Shown piece after piece: positions 26,863 through 36,516 of a stretch of DNA of 45,167 bases; positions within the stretch are counted from its first letter, which is position 1, and each line of letters begins with the position of its first letter. Location of the stretch: NCBI GenBank assembly GCA_902777275.1, contig CACYTI010000017.1, forward strand, positions 1-45,167, written 5' to 3'. The DNA comes from an uncultured Ruminococcus sp. (GTDB lineage Bacteria > Bacillota > Clostridia > Oscillospirales > Acutalibacteraceae). The position numbers were made by a program, and so were the translations under genes. The notes beneath the pieces are model-generated. The model was not told the origin of the DNA and did no database searches. It saw only the letters and a program-made list of their open reading frames with translations.

Positions 26863-29800
26863 ATGCAGATGTTAAGGTTCGGGAAAAAATTACTTGCTGC
26901 ATTTCTGTCGGCGGCTATCATAACGCCGGCGCTTGCGTTTCCCGCGGCGGCTTCCGCGGCGGAAGTGCAAAGCAGTGTCACAGAGACCCCGGAAGACACT
27001 GATGACGTCACCTATGATGAAGAAGCGGACGCGTCGGGTACCGATGTAGTCAGCCAGTACAGCGCCGATGAGGTCGCGGTCGATCTGCTCGTTTCGCACA
27101 CGGGCAAATCGAGCGAGCTTGAAAACTCGCCTGCCGCTGAGGTCGTCAACAGCGCTGACGACGACAACTTCATCAGCCTTTCATGCAGCAGCGAGCTGTA
27201 CGATTCGCTCGGCTTTAATTCCGAAATGATGAAGCAGGATATGCGCGCAACGGCAAAGGATCCCGCTTATCAAAACCCGTTGGCGGGCTATACGTTTGTT
27301 GACCCGAACGAGCTGCTCGTCGGCTCGGTAAACCACACGGGCAGCCATGAGGTGCTGTTTGAGACCTTTGACAACGTGAACAAGACGAGCGCGTCCGATC
27401 TGCCCGGCTTGAGCGAAATGGCAAAAAATACAAACGACTACGCATTTACGGAAGACTCGAACAATCAGACCCATAACGGCGTCGGGATAGACATCGACGG
27501 CGACGGTATAGAAGAGTTGGCGTATTACAGCCTGTTTTATAATTCCAACGAAAGCATTGGTCAAAAAGGAAGCTCCGTTTGGGTCGATATTTTCAAAAGG
27601 GTTCCCGACGGCGACAGCTGCAAGTGGCAGGCTGTGCACAGCTTCCACGATTTTATGCGTGAGGACAATTATGTTTTGGACTTTGAAGCCGCCGAAACGA
27701 AGGGATATGTTTCGCTCGCGGCGGGCGACTACGACGGCGACGGCAAGGAAGAGTTGGCGTATTATATGCCCGACAAAAGCGGCGACGCCACCTCTGACGA
27801 CGCGCGTGTCGTTGTTATGAATATCGACGAGAACAACGGCAGCTATTCGCACAGCGCACTCGGCTCTGTATACGTAAAGGATTTCACAGCCGATTACAGG
27901 AAGATGGGCTTGGACGGACGGCTCCCAACCGTTGCGCTGTCAACCACCTCCACCCGTCTGGGAAATGAGAAAAGCGCTTCCGTCGGCGCGAAGCAGTACG
28001 AAACGCACGACGACCTTGTAATGACCGTTTCGGTTCCCACAAGTGAAAGAACCCATAATCTGTATCTGAATTCTATCACAAAGATATTCACGTTTGAAGG
28101 CGGAAGCGCGCAAGAGCTGTTCCGCTACGAGCATCTTCCCTATGACAATTATACAAAGCGAATGAATTATCCGAACACCTGCGACGCCGACCTCAACGGC
28201 GACGGTTTTAAGGAGTTAGTTGTAGCCGGTATGCTGGAGCAGAATATGACCAAACCGGGCAACGCGGACGACACAAACCGCAATTTCGGCACTATCTCAA
28301 ACAAAAAGAATCTTGTTAACATCATCACGCACAACGGCACAAAATACGAAATGGTGTGGGATACTCCCGTTGAGGTCGAAGCTCCGGGCAACCTCAGCCC
28401 CGAGCACTACGTTTCCATTGAGCCCATCGCTCTTTGTGCGGGTCACTTTATGTATAACACCCCTGGCACAAAAGACCAGCTCTGTATTCAGGGCGTTATT
28501 TTAGACTGTCAGGGCGCAAAGGTGACGGGCGCTCCAATCCGTTCCGGACAAAACGGCAAGGGCGAGACCATAAACATCATCGTTGACTCTCAGCCGCATT
28601 ACGACAAGGAAAACTTCGGCTCGGGCGTGAGCTTCAGCAATGAGTATGTATATGACATCACGAAAGAAAGCACCGTTCACGCGTCGGGCGACCCTTGGGT
28701 AGACCAGTGCGTATCGGGACATTTTCTTGACGGAACCGACGTTGACCAGATCGCTATCCTGTCAAGCGACCCCGAGAATGTGATCGACGATAAAATCTAT
28801 ATGGATTTCTCCATAATATCTCACTACCGCTTGGACGTCGAGCACGACCCGCAATGGACTTATAAGGCGTTTAACGACTACATAAACGACAAGGACGAGG
28901 ACGACGACGGAACCTCGATGTTCCTCGCCTTTATAAACAGCGAAGAGGACTCCTACTACTACCGTTACGCGGGAACCTATACCACTTATTCCGCGCCTGT
29001 GCTGTACGCGGTCATGCAGTCTCCGCCCTATTACAGAGAGGCAAATTCCGTTGCGACAAACAAGTTTACCATCACATCGGGAATTTCGGACTACGACAAG
29101 CTGAGCCTCGGCTTAGGCGGAGCCGTCAGCGAATCGGCGACCTACGAGGAATCCTTTGCAGATATGGGAATATCCCTTGGCATAGGCACGTCGATAGGAG
29201 CGGATTTTGCCTATAACCATACATGGACAAAGCAAAAGACCATTACAAAGAGTATTTATGTCAAATCAAACGACGACTATGCGGTTTGCTACGCGGTTCC
29301 AATGGTTGTAAACAACTACGAGGTCGTGAGAACCAAGGATCCGGAAGAGGAGCCCCAAATGGCGCAGGTGACAGAACCGATGGAGCCGATGTTCGTCGCG
29401 CTGACAATTGACGATTACAACGACGCCATTACGGACGCGCTCGATTCATACACCTCAGACCCCGAGGTGCTTTCACCCGACACCAATACTCCTATCATTC
29501 ACAAAAGCGAGCTGCCGCCTTCATCGGCGGGCGATCCCATAGCTTACGCCCATACCCTAGACGATGCCATAGGCAATTACAGCGGCAACAAAGGCATAGT
29601 CGAATCGGATATCAATTCCACTATCGACAAAGCCGAAACCTCGGTCTCCTTCTCCTCCTCAAACGATAACTCCGGAGGCGTAGCGCTCAAAGCCTCGCTC
29701 ACATTTACCGTGGGCGCGACCACCAAGTGTCCCATACCCTTGGCGTCGGTCAAAGGCTCCACCAGCCTTGTGCTTTCCGGGTCGATCGGCTACACCGGCG

Positions 29801-32385
29801 GACGCACGACCTCAAGCGGCGTAAGCTTCCTGACGACCTATACGGGTGTGCCAACCACTCTGCCAGACGGCGTCGGCTTCTCGTCCAACTCAAGCCGTTA
29901 CAGTATGCTCAGCGAGTATGTCAGCGGAAGCGTTCCGCTCGACAGCGATATACGCCACTATTCTCCCGGCGGTCTGACCTACGCTTACAAAACGGTCTCT
30001 GTTTGCTATCCGTTCGGCGGAATGCAGGCTGACGGAAACGATGTTATTGTTTCGGGCTATTACACCGAGCCTTACGACAACCCGCCGGAAGCGCCGAGGG
30101 AGTTTTCGATTCAGTCTGTAATAGAAAACACCGACGGCTCTGTGGACGTTACACTGATGTGGAACAGCGCGTTGTATGATCATGAACGCAAGGCGGACGG
30201 ATACAACATCTATATGCTGGATATGAACGACAGCCAAAAGGAGCTGCATCTGCAAAACCACGAGGGCTTGATTCCGCCGAAAGCAAACGCGGACTACACC
30301 ACCTACACCATACACCTTGAAGAAACCGAGCACGACAATTCTCTCACCTTCTACATCGCTTCCGCATATGCCGAGCTGAACTCGGGCGGCGTATATATCG
30401 TTTATGAGGGCAACGTCGGCAGCAAAGCCGTTTTGGGCAACGTTGAGGAAGCGGTCAACGGAAATCTGTTGATCACCGAGCAGCCCGAGACCTTTTACAT
30501 GAAGAACAATTACGCCGACGAGACCGCTGTCTATGATATTGAGGTGAGCAAAAAATACGAAAGCGGAAAACCCGTTTATTTCAGATGGGAGCTGTATAAC
30601 AAATCGCGCGGCAGCTGGAAAGAAATAGAGACCGACGTCGCCGTTTTGCCGGACAGCAACGGCAACTACAGAAGCGAGTGCAGCTTTACCGTGCCGGGCG
30701 ACAAGAAGAACCGCTACGATGAATCGGGCGTGCGGTGCATTGCGACCTGCGGCAACTATTCCGTCCGCTCCGACATAGTCGGGCTGGAAAAGGATCCCGA
30801 CCCGCGCCCCGTCGCGAGAATACAGTACGAGGGCTGTGACGGCGCTCATCTTACCTTCAAGGAATACGCTTCCGACGGTCTGATCGACGAATTCAACTGC
30901 TACTATAACCCCGGAGACACCGTAAAGCTTTCTGTCGGCAACGCCGAGGTTTTTGACAAGGGAATCCGCCTTACGGAAGAAATATACGGCGACATCACAA
31001 ACAGCGCCGACCTTGTTTATGACAGGCAAAACAACGAAATCAGATTTACCATGCCGAGTCATTATGTCTATATAGAGCCCGCCTCTATCCACGATTTTGT
31101 CAACGGCGTTTGCGATTGCTGCGGTTGGTACGAAGCCGCCTCTAAAAACAGCGACGGCTGTTATGAAATCAAAAACGCAGGCAACTTCCTCTGGTTCGCC
31201 GCGCTTGTAAACGACGAGCACGAGCACGCCGATTTTGAACAGCGCGACAGCGGAGCCGACGCCGTTCTGATGAACGACATCGACCTTGAGAACCGCCCGT
31301 TCACAAACATAGGAAAATTCAAATCGGCATTGCAGGCAGACGACGAGGACAAGTATAAGGGCGACTTTGACGGTCAGGGACACACCATAAGCAACTTCTT
31401 CGCCGACGGCTCGTTTAACCGTCTCGGTATGTTCGGCGTCGTGTCAGGCTCCACCATTAAGAACCTCACCGTGAAGGGAACGATCGACGCGACAAATTCC
31501 GTTACCGACGACGATACGCTTCTTTCGCTGATCGCCTACACCGCATTAAATGTCAATGTTACCGATGTGACCGCTGATATAGATATCACAGGCGGAGAAA
31601 ATCAAAAAATAGGCAGTGCGGCAGGCATAGTCGCAATAGCGCTTTCCCAGCTTAACATGACGCGCTGTGTCAGCCTTGGCGATATCAATATTGATGATAC
31701 CAATTGCGAGGTGGGAGGCTTATCTGCCGAAATTGGAATGTACTGCGTGCTCCGCGACTGCGCGAATTTAGGAAATGTCACATCGTTACAAGGTTTAGCG
31801 GGTGGTATCGTCGGCATAACGGAAACAGCGAGTTGTCAGATCATAAACTGCTGCAACATCGGAACGGTCACCGCGGCTTCGCAGGACGACGCAGACGCGA
31901 TCGCTGTATCCTCATTTACAAACGCGATCGAAAACTGCTATTATCTCGACACCTGCGGCTCCTCTGAATATGCTACGCCCAAAACGGCTGCGCAGTTTGC
32001 CTCGGGCGAGGTGGGATATCTGCTGAACAGCGCAGTGACCGACGGCACTCAGGCGTGGTATCAGAATATCGACAACGACGGACTGCGCGACTGGTATCCG
32101 CTTCCCGACAAGGCTCACGGCACGATCTACCTGCTTGACGACGGCGTGACCTACTCAAACTATACCGCACCGATTCAGATCACCTTGGGCGACGTCAACT
32201 TTGACGGTATAATTGACGTCCGCGACGTGACGCCGATCCAGCGCCACCTCTGCGAATACCGGGAACTGACCGCAAAGCAATTGAAAGCCGCCGACACAAC
32301 AGGCGACGGCAACATAACCGTGCTGGACGCGACGCTCCTGCAAATGTACCTTGCGGAGTATAACGTCGCTTTGGGAAATCAATAG
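26863..32385 (+). CDS. Secreted giant dockerin protein with FG-GAP-like, putative beta-barrel, FN3/Ig and GLUG domains
   Basis: 1840 aa. Signal peptide 1-33 (basic start, long hydrophobic core, AAASA cleavage region). FG-GAP/EF-like calcium loops at about 206-222 (DIDGDGIEELAYY), 286-304 (GDYDGDGKEELAYY) and 440-455 (DADLNGDGFKELVVAG). A beta-rich stretch of about 740-850 contains GISLGIGTSIGADFAYNHTW then TKQKTITKSIYVK, alternating small/polar and hydrophobic residues as in aerolysin/ETX-type pore loops; a second such stretch lies at 935-1000. FN3-like 1075-1193, Ig-like 1200-1310, Cys motif CDCCGWYE near 1415, GLUG/beta-helix 1430-1700, type I dockerin 1776-1838. AAGGAG precedes both ATGs (26863 and 26869); 26869 has the better spacing. 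No catalytic domain is recognised. The pore-like reading is inference. Confidence 0.85.
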   Translation: MQMLRFGKKLLAAFLSAAIITPALAFPAAASAAEVQSSVTETPEDTDDVTYDEEADASGTDVVSQYSADEVAVDLLVSHTGKSSELENSPAAEVVNSADDDNFISLSCSSELYDSLGFNSEMMKQDMRATAKDPAYQNPLAGYTFVDPNELLVGSVNHTGSHEVLFETFDNVNKTSASDLPGLSEMAKNTNDYAFTEDSNNQTHNGVGIDIDGDGIEELAYYSLFYNSNESIGQKGSSVWVDIFKRVPDGDSCKWQAVHSFHDFMREDNYVLDFEAAETKGYVSLAAGDYDGDGKEELAYYMPDKSGDATSDDARVVVMNIDENNGSYSHSALGSVYVKDFTADYRKMGLDGRLPTVALSTTSTRLGNEKSASVGAKQYETHDDLVMTVSVPTSERTHNLYLNSITKIFTFEGGSAQELFRYEHLPYDNYTKRMNYPNTCDADLNGDGFKELVVAGMLEQNMTKPGNADDTNRNFGTISNKKNLVNIITHNGTKYEMVWDTPVEVEAPGNLSPEHYVSIEPIALCAGHFMYNTPGTKDQLCIQGVILDCQGAKVTGAPIRSGQNGKGETINIIVDSQPHYDKENFGSGVSFSNEYVYDITKESTVHASGDPWVDQCVSGHFLDGTDVDQIAILSSDPENVIDDKIYMDFSIISHYRLDVEHDPQWTYKAFNDYINDKDEDDDGTSMFLAFINSEEDSYYYRYAGTYTTYSAPVLYAVMQSPPYYREANSVATNKFTITSGISDYDKLSLGLGGAVSESATYEESFADMGISLGIGTSIGADFAYNHTWTKQKTITKSIYVKSNDDYAVCYAVPMVVNNYEVVRTKDPEEEPQMAQVTEPMEPMFVALTIDDYNDAITDALDSYTSDPEVLSPDTNTPIIHKSELPPSSAGDPIAYAHTLDDAIGNYSGNKGIVESDINSTIDKAETSVSFSSSNDNSGGVALKASLTFTVGATTKCPIPLASVKGSTSLVLSGSIGYTGGRTTSSGVSFLTTYTGVPTTLPDGVGFSSNSSRYSMLSEYVSGSVPLDSDIRHYSPGGLTYAYKTVSVCYPFGGMQADGNDVIVSGYYTEPYDNPPEAPREFSIQSVIENTDGSVDVTLMWNSALYDHERKADGYNIYMLDMNDSQKELHLQNHEGLIPPKANADYTTYTIHLEETEHDNSLTFYIASAYAELNSGGVYIVYEGNVGSKAVLGNVEEAVNGNLLITEQPETFYMKNNYADETAVYDIEVSKKYESGKPVYFRWELYNKSRGSWKEIETDVAVLPDSNGNYRSECSFTVPGDKKNRYDESGVRCIATCGNYSVRSDIVGLEKDPDPRPVARIQYEGCDGAHLTFKEYASDGLIDEFNCYYNPGDTVKLSVGNAEVFDKGIRLTEEIYGDITNSADLVYDRQNNEIRFTMPSHYVYIEPASIHDFVNGVCDCCGWYEAASKNSDGCYEIKNAGNFLWFAALVNDEHEHADFEQRDSGADAVLMNDIDLENRPFTNIGKFKSALQADDEDKYKGDFDGQGHTISNFFADGSFNRLGMFGVVSGSTIKNLTVKGTIDATNSVTDDDTLLSLIAYTALNVNVTDVTADIDITGGENQKIGSAAGIVAIALSQLNMTRCVSLGDINIDDTNCEVGGLSAEIGMYCVLRDCANLGNVTSLQGLAGGIVGITETASCQIINCCNIGTVTAASQDDADAIAVSSFTNAIENCYYLDTCGSSEYATPKTAAQFASGEVGYLLNSAVTDGTQAWYQNIDNDGLRDWYPLPDKAHGTIYLLDDGVTYSNYTAPIQITLGDVNFDGIIDVRDVTPIQRHLCEYRELTAKQLKAADTTGDGNITVLDATLLQMYLAEYNVALGNQ

Positions 32386-32430
32386 TATAAGCAATAAAGA
32401 AATAGTATAAAAATAAATAGTAAAAACCGC

Positions 32431-32475
32431 GGGGGCCGGCTCAAAACTCGATCGAGTTTTGAGTCAGCCCCCTAC
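32431..32475. repeat. Hairpin with a 24-bp perfect palindrome
   Basis: GGGGGC (32431-32436) pairs with GCCCCC (32467-32472) around the perfect palindrome 32440-32463 (CTCAAAACTCGA and its inverse). It ends CCCCCTAC, matching the end of the GTAGGG/CCCTAC repeat family. It sits between the convergent dockerin and GH13 genes and could also act as a bidirectional terminator. Confidence 0.7.
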
Positions 32476-32509
32476 GAATTGATTTTAAACGACTGTTGTA
32501 CGGTTAAAC

Positions 32510-32562
32510 ATGGTTGTATAGGCGACCATTGGTCACACTTGAACCGACGTTTTGTTCCGCGC
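32510..32562 (-). repeat. Hairpin repeat fragment
   Basis: On the minus strand CGCGGAACAAAACGTCGGTT aligns with the core of the family. It is followed by a stem GTGACC/GGTCGC in the position of the distal hairpin and CTATAC at the end. It abuts the stop codon of the GH13 gene. Confidence 0.5.
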
Positions 32563-32565
32563 ATT

Positions 32566-34269
32566 TTACTCTATCCTTTCAAAGCGCTTTATCTCTTTCC
32601 CGTCCCGCAGGATCGTTTCGGCGAACATTTCGTATGGTCTTGCCCAAATTTCTTCGGGATTTTTCATATTGCGGTAGAGCACTAACTTTTCCTCTGTTTC
32701 GCTGTGACGCGCGAAGCCTATTACCTCGTACTCGTTTCCCTTGAAATGGCGGTAAATGCCCGGGGTGATCTCCTCCGGCTCTGCTTCAATCAAATCCGGT
32801 TCGGTTGATCCCTTTTCGATCGACTCCGTTACGGGTGACTCCGCTTCAATTGCCTCTTCAACGCTTAATTCCTTATCGGAATTGTCAACGGGAGTCTGAA
32901 CCTTTTCCGGTTCAAGGTCGAGCGCAAAGCTGCCGTCGTTTACAACAAGTATACGCGAGGAATAGGGCGGCATGAAAATCTCGCACCAACCGTTGCAGTC
33001 GAACAGCTCGTTGCCGTTCAGCACGTCGGTCAGCTTTGCGCTGCAGCGTGAGTCAAAGCCGAGGTTCTCGCCGCGGTCGGTGAGGTTGAACATCACAAAC
33101 ACGGTCTGATTGTCCGTAAAGCGCTTGTATACAAGCTTTTCGTTCATAATGTTGACGTTCTCGAATTTGCCGTATTTCAGAGCCTCCAGCGCAAGGCGGA
33201 CGCGGCTGAGCTTGCTGATGTGCGCGCAGAGCTTCATGTCGGCGTTCGGCACGTTGTTTAAATCAAGGCAGGGTCGAAGGGCGTAGTCGCTCTCCCACGT
33301 GCGTTTGCCCTCGACCGCGAATTCGCTGCCGTAGTAGATCGAAGGCACTCCGGGCATGGTGAAAAGCAGCGTGTACACGTTGCAGAGGTGGTTCTTGTCG
33401 CGGAGCTCGCTCGCCACGCGGTTGACGTCGTGGTTGTCAACGAAATTGTAGGTGTAAATGCCGCGGTAAATGCCGCCGTTGCCGAACTGCCTGTTGAGCG
33501 AGTGGGCTATCTCAAAATAATTGTGGTCGTTGTGGCTGGAATAAATGCCCTTGTAGCACTCGTAGTTTGTCACGGAATCGAGCATTCCTTCCCTTGTTAC
33601 GCGGTTGTAGTCGCCGCCGACCATCTCTCCGTAAAGCCAGAAATCGGGCTTTTTGCTCTTGCAGGTGTTGCGGAGCTGCCTGAAAAATCCACAGTCCATA
33701 ACGTCCGCCGCGTCTATTCTCAGACCGTCTATCCCGAATTCGTCTATCCAGAAGCATACCGAGTCGAGCAGATATTTAACGACCTCGGGATTTTGCAGAT
33801 TCAGCTTTACCAAGTCGTAATGACCTGCCCAGCCCTCGTACCAAAACGGGTCGCCGAAGGGACTGCTGCCGTTGAAGTTGAGGTTTTGGAACCAGCCGCA
33901 GTAGGGGGAGTCCCACTTCTTTTCCCGAACATCTTTAAAGGCGAAGAACTCTCTGCCGACGTGATTGAAAACGCCGTCAAGAATCACTCTTATCCCGTTT
34001 TCTCTGAGAGTATCGCAGATTTTCTTAAAGGATTCGTTGTCACCAAGGCGGCAGTCGACCCTGCGGTAGTCGATCGTGTCGTAGCCGTGGCGGCTGCTTT
34101 CAAACACGGGGTTGAACAAAATCGCGTTCACGCCGAGCTGCTTGAAGTGTTCTATGCTGTCGAGCACCTTGTCGAGGCGGTAGCTCTGAATATGGTCGTT
34201 CTCCTTGGGAGCACCGCAGTACCCGAGCGGGTAAATATTGTATATAACCGATTCATGAATAAAACTCAT
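32566..34269 (-). CDS. Intracellular GH13 alpha-amylase-family enzyme fused to DUF1653
   Basis: 567 aa, no signal peptide, so it acts on internal maltodextrin or glycogen. The GH13 barrel has GVFNHVG (region II), the nucleophile in GLRIDAADVMD (about residue 195), the acid in WLYGEMV (about 225) and FVDNHDVNR (about 280). The usual C-terminal beta domain ends near 445. An acidic Glu/Ser/Val linker (about 450-500) leads to a final 70 residues opening GIYRHFKGNEYEVIGFARHS and continuing with LVLYRN and IWARPYEMF, which is the DUF1653 pattern normally found as a separate small protein. Amylase subfamily (neopullulanase-like or other) is not certain. GGAAG lies 7 bases before the ATG. Confidence 0.87.
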   Translation of the reverse strand: MSFIHESVIYNIYPLGYCGAPKENDHIQSYRLDKVLDSIEHFKQLGVNAILFNPVFESSRHGYDTIDYRRVDCRLGDNESFKKICDTLRENGIRVILDGVFNHVGREFFAFKDVREKKWDSPYCGWFQNLNFNGSSPFGDPFWYEGWAGHYDLVKLNLQNPEVVKYLLDSVCFWIDEFGIDGLRIDAADVMDCGFFRQLRNTCKSKKPDFWLYGEMVGGDYNRVTREGMLDSVTNYECYKGIYSSHNDHNYFEIAHSLNRQFGNGGIYRGIYTYNFVDNHDVNRVASELRDKNHLCNVYTLLFTMPGVPSIYYGSEFAVEGKRTWESDYALRPCLDLNNVPNADMKLCAHISKLSRVRLALEALKYGKFENVNIMNEKLVYKRFTDNQTVFVMFNLTDRGENLGFDSRCSAKLTDVLNGNELFDCNGWCEIFMPPYSSRILVVNDGSFALDLEPEKVQTPVDNSDKELSVEEAIEAESPVTESIEKGSTEPDLIEAEPEEITPGIYRHFKGNEYEVIGFARHSETEEKLVLYRNMKNPEEIWARPYEMFAETILRDGKEIKRFERIE

Positions 34270-34330
34270 TTTTTTCTTCCTTTCTTTGCGCTTTTACGCG
34301 CGGAAAATTATTATAACATAAATTTTTCTA

Positions 34331-34359
34331 TTGTGCAAATCGAATTTTTGTGATACAAT
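34331..34359 (+). promoter_or_regulatory. Promoter of the small membrane protein gene
   Basis: -35 TTGTGC (34331-34336), 17-base spacer, -10 TACAAT (34354-34359), preceding a GGAGGGG ribosome site and the ATG at 34389. Confidence 0.6.
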
Positions 34360-34388
34360 AGACTCGATATTTTTTACGGAGGGGTAGT

Positions 34389-34907
34389 ATGGTAAAAAAA
34401 CCTGATATAAAAACAAGAAAAAAGCTGAGAATCACAATGTGCGTGCTCTATTTATTGGAGATAGTGATTTGCACAATGCCGTTTTTTCAGGACGTAAAGT
34501 TCAACGAGGACGGTATCGTGACGATGGCTTCGCCGTTTAATATGCTGATGATACTCTTCGGCGTGACCTCGCCGCTCGACGCGTCGATCATTTCGATTTG
34601 CGTGATCTGTATGGCGCTTATAATTGTGCCGATGGTCGGATTTTTGTTCTGCGCTCTCGACAAGCAGCGCAACCTAAAAAACATCATTTCGGTGCTTTGC
34701 TGCTTTACGTGCGTGCTGCTGATCGCCATTATGCTGGGCAACGAAAGAGTGAGATATATGTCTATCGGCGCGGTTTTAGCCATTTTGGTATACATTCTTA
34801 TAATGTTCCTGACTTCGATAGCCATGGTTATGAGGCTTTCAAAGGACGAAGAGGACGTTAAGGAACCCAAAAAGAAAAAAGTCAGAAAAGAAGACAGGAT
34901 ATATTAA
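34389..34907 (+). CDS. Four-helix membrane protein of unknown function
   Basis: 172 aa. The short basic N-terminus (MVKKPDIKTRKK) is followed by hydrophobic segments at about 14-32, 50-62, 66-92, 100-117 and 124-147 (four to five helices), and a Lys/Glu-rich cytoplasmic tail. GGAGGGG 5 bases before ATG is a strong ribosome site. It stands alone between its own promoter and terminator, divergent from the GH13 gene. I do not recognise a family. Confidence 0.8.
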   Translation: MVKKPDIKTRKKLRITMCVLYLLEIVICTMPFFQDVKFNEDGIVTMASPFNMLMILFGVTSPLDASIISICVICMALIIVPMVGFLFCALDKQRNLKNIISVLCCFTCVLLIAIMLGNERVRYMSIGAVLAILVYILIMFLTSIAMVMRLSKDEEDVKEPKKKKVRKEDRIY

Positions 34908-34913
34908 AGTGAA

Positions 34914-34948
34914 CGGGACTTAAGTTTTTCAAGTCCCGCTGTTTTTTT
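34914..34948 (+). terminator. Terminator after the small membrane protein
   Basis: CGGGACTT pairs with AAGTCCCG around a short T-rich loop and is followed by CTGTTTTTTT; a textbook rho-independent terminator. Confidence 0.9.
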
Positions 34949-35003
34949 AGCTGTTTTATTTTGAAGCTGTTTTTTTGAAGCCGTTATTGGGGAATGCCGC
35001 ATT

Positions 35004-36020
35004 TCAGAATTCGGAGAAGATAAGATGTGCCTGCGCGTTGTCGAGCGTGAGCGGTCCGTCCAATTCGACGTAGTTTATTTCGCCGTAGAGCCTGCCGAAA
35101 ACGATTACGGTAGTGTCCATTTTTGACATCATAGCCTGTCCGCCGACCTTGAAGGGCTTGAACATTATGTCCACTGCGGAAATGCCCCCGCGGAAGAAAA
35201 ACGGGCGGTCAAGTCTGCCTGTGTTGCCCTTGACGTTGATGTTGCCGAGCTTGTGCAGCCTTCCGTCAGTGAAAAAGCAGTTTTCGTTGCCGTAGCGGTT
35301 ATCACCGACGCGGCTTGCAAGGCAGAGCGACACGCGCTTGCCGCCGATAACGCAGTCGGCGCTTAATCTCTGATAGTTGTGGCGGCGCGGTTTCGCGAAG
35401 CGGGTCCAGTCAAAATAAACGCGAGAGGTGTTTTCGTTCAGGTTGTATTCGATACCTCCTACGCGGATAACACCCGAGGCGACGAATTTGGGCGCGAAGC
35501 GTTTCAGATAAAAGTATTTGCGGTTTCGCTCAAACGGCGCAAGCTCGTTGAGGCTTTCTCCGACCATCTTTTTAAGAGTCAGATTAAAATATAAGTTTTT
35601 TATTCCGCCGAAGTCGATGAAGTCGCATTTTAAAAATCTTCCCTGCGGAGTGTTCGTCATTTGAAGCTGCACGCGCTTGTCGGTGTAGAGAAATTCTCCG
35701 TTTGTGCCCGACTCGGGAAGCTTGGATTTTATAAGATTGATTTTTTTGACGACGAAGTCGCTTATTACGCCGCCGCGCTTCAGGTCGGCTACAGCGATTT
35801 TTATTGCGAACTCCAAGCCGAGGTTCTCAACTGAGAGATACAGCGACACCTCGCCGTTATTGATAAAATAGCAGTCCCGCTCGCCGTGTTTTCCGCTCAG
35901 CCTGCTCATCGGCTCGTTGTAGCAGAACACCGCTTTCCGCGACCAGCCTGCGTTCATAACCTCGCCGTTCTTTTCAAACACCATACAGGGCTGCGTTATT
36001 TCGTGCTGCAAAAGGCTCAC
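35004..36020 (-). CDS. DUF2804 family protein
   Basis: 338 aa, soluble, no signal peptide. Strand-rich, with the landmark stretches VYFDWTRFAKPRRHNYQRL (about 205), CLASRVGDNRYGNENCFF (about 235) and DGRLHKLGNINV. These match the layout of DUF2804 proteins, which resemble lipocalin/AttH-like folds. Starting MSLLQHEITQP is also typical. Function is unknown. It converges with the membrane-protein gene and diverges from the lipoprotein gene. Confidence 0.72.
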   Translation of the reverse strand: MSLLQHEITQPCMVFEKNGEVMNAGWSRKAVFCYNEPMSRLSGKHGERDCYFINNGEVSLYLSVENLGLEFAIKIAVADLKRGGVISDFVVKKINLIKSKLPESGTNGEFLYTDKRVQLQMTNTPQGRFLKCDFIDFGGIKNLYFNLTLKKMVGESLNELAPFERNRKYFYLKRFAPKFVASGVIRVGGIEYNLNENTSRVYFDWTRFAKPRRHNYQRLSADCVIGGKRVSLCLASRVGDNRYGNENCFFTDGRLHKLGNINVKGNTGRLDRPFFFRGGISAVDIMFKPFKVGGQAMMSKMDTTVIVFGRLYGEINYVELDGPLTLDNAQAHLIFSEF

Positions 36021-36158
36021 TCCGTTTCTTCAAAACGCTAATATATAATATATCAAAACTTTTTTTGCTTTTCAATAGCGATAACAAAACTGTAAATGAA
36101 TAAAAATCCACACCCGCGAATATTCTTTTATGATTCTATCGGAAAGACGGTGAAAAGC

Positions 36159-36500
36159 ATGAAGAAACTTGTCGCGGTTATTTTGTTGCTTCTTGTTGTT
36201 TTTTGCGGATGCGCACGAACCTCTGCGGGAAATACGGCGGAGCTGACTCAATATGACTGGACAGCCGCTCTTAAAGGAGGAGGAGAGGCGCGTCTTGAGC
36301 TTGACGGCAAGACGGCTCACCTCGAAATGAGCTGCGGCGGCGAAAAAGAGGTGATCGAGGGAAGCTATTTGGCTGATGAAACGTCGTTCGTGATTTTTGA
36401 CGCGGGCGCGGGACAAAACTACCGCTTTGAGTACGCCCCGAGAGGAAAGAAGCTGAACCTGACCTTTGACGGGAACACCATAGAGATGAAGGCTGTTTGA
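36159..36500 (+). CDS. Small putative lipoprotein
   Basis: 113 aa. MKKLVAVILLLLVVFCGC is a short basic start, a strong hydrophobic core and a cysteine at residue 18 in a non-ideal lipobox (Phe-Cys-Gly-Cys). The mature part (about 95 residues) is a small beta-rich domain (ARLELDGKTAHLEMS, NLTFDGNTIEMKAV), like many lipocalin-type Firmicute lipoproteins. The frame is open upstream to an ATG at 36096, but that would bury the signal sequence, so the ATG at 36159 was chosen. The ribosome site is weak. No family recognised. Confidence 0.68.
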   Translation: MKKLVAVILLLLVVFCGCARTSAGNTAELTQYDWTAALKGGGEARLELDGKTAHLEMSCGGEKEVIEGSYLADETSFVIFDAGAGQNYRFEYAPRGKKLNLTFDGNTIEMKAV

Positions 36501-36516
36501 AGCTGCACCCGATCCT

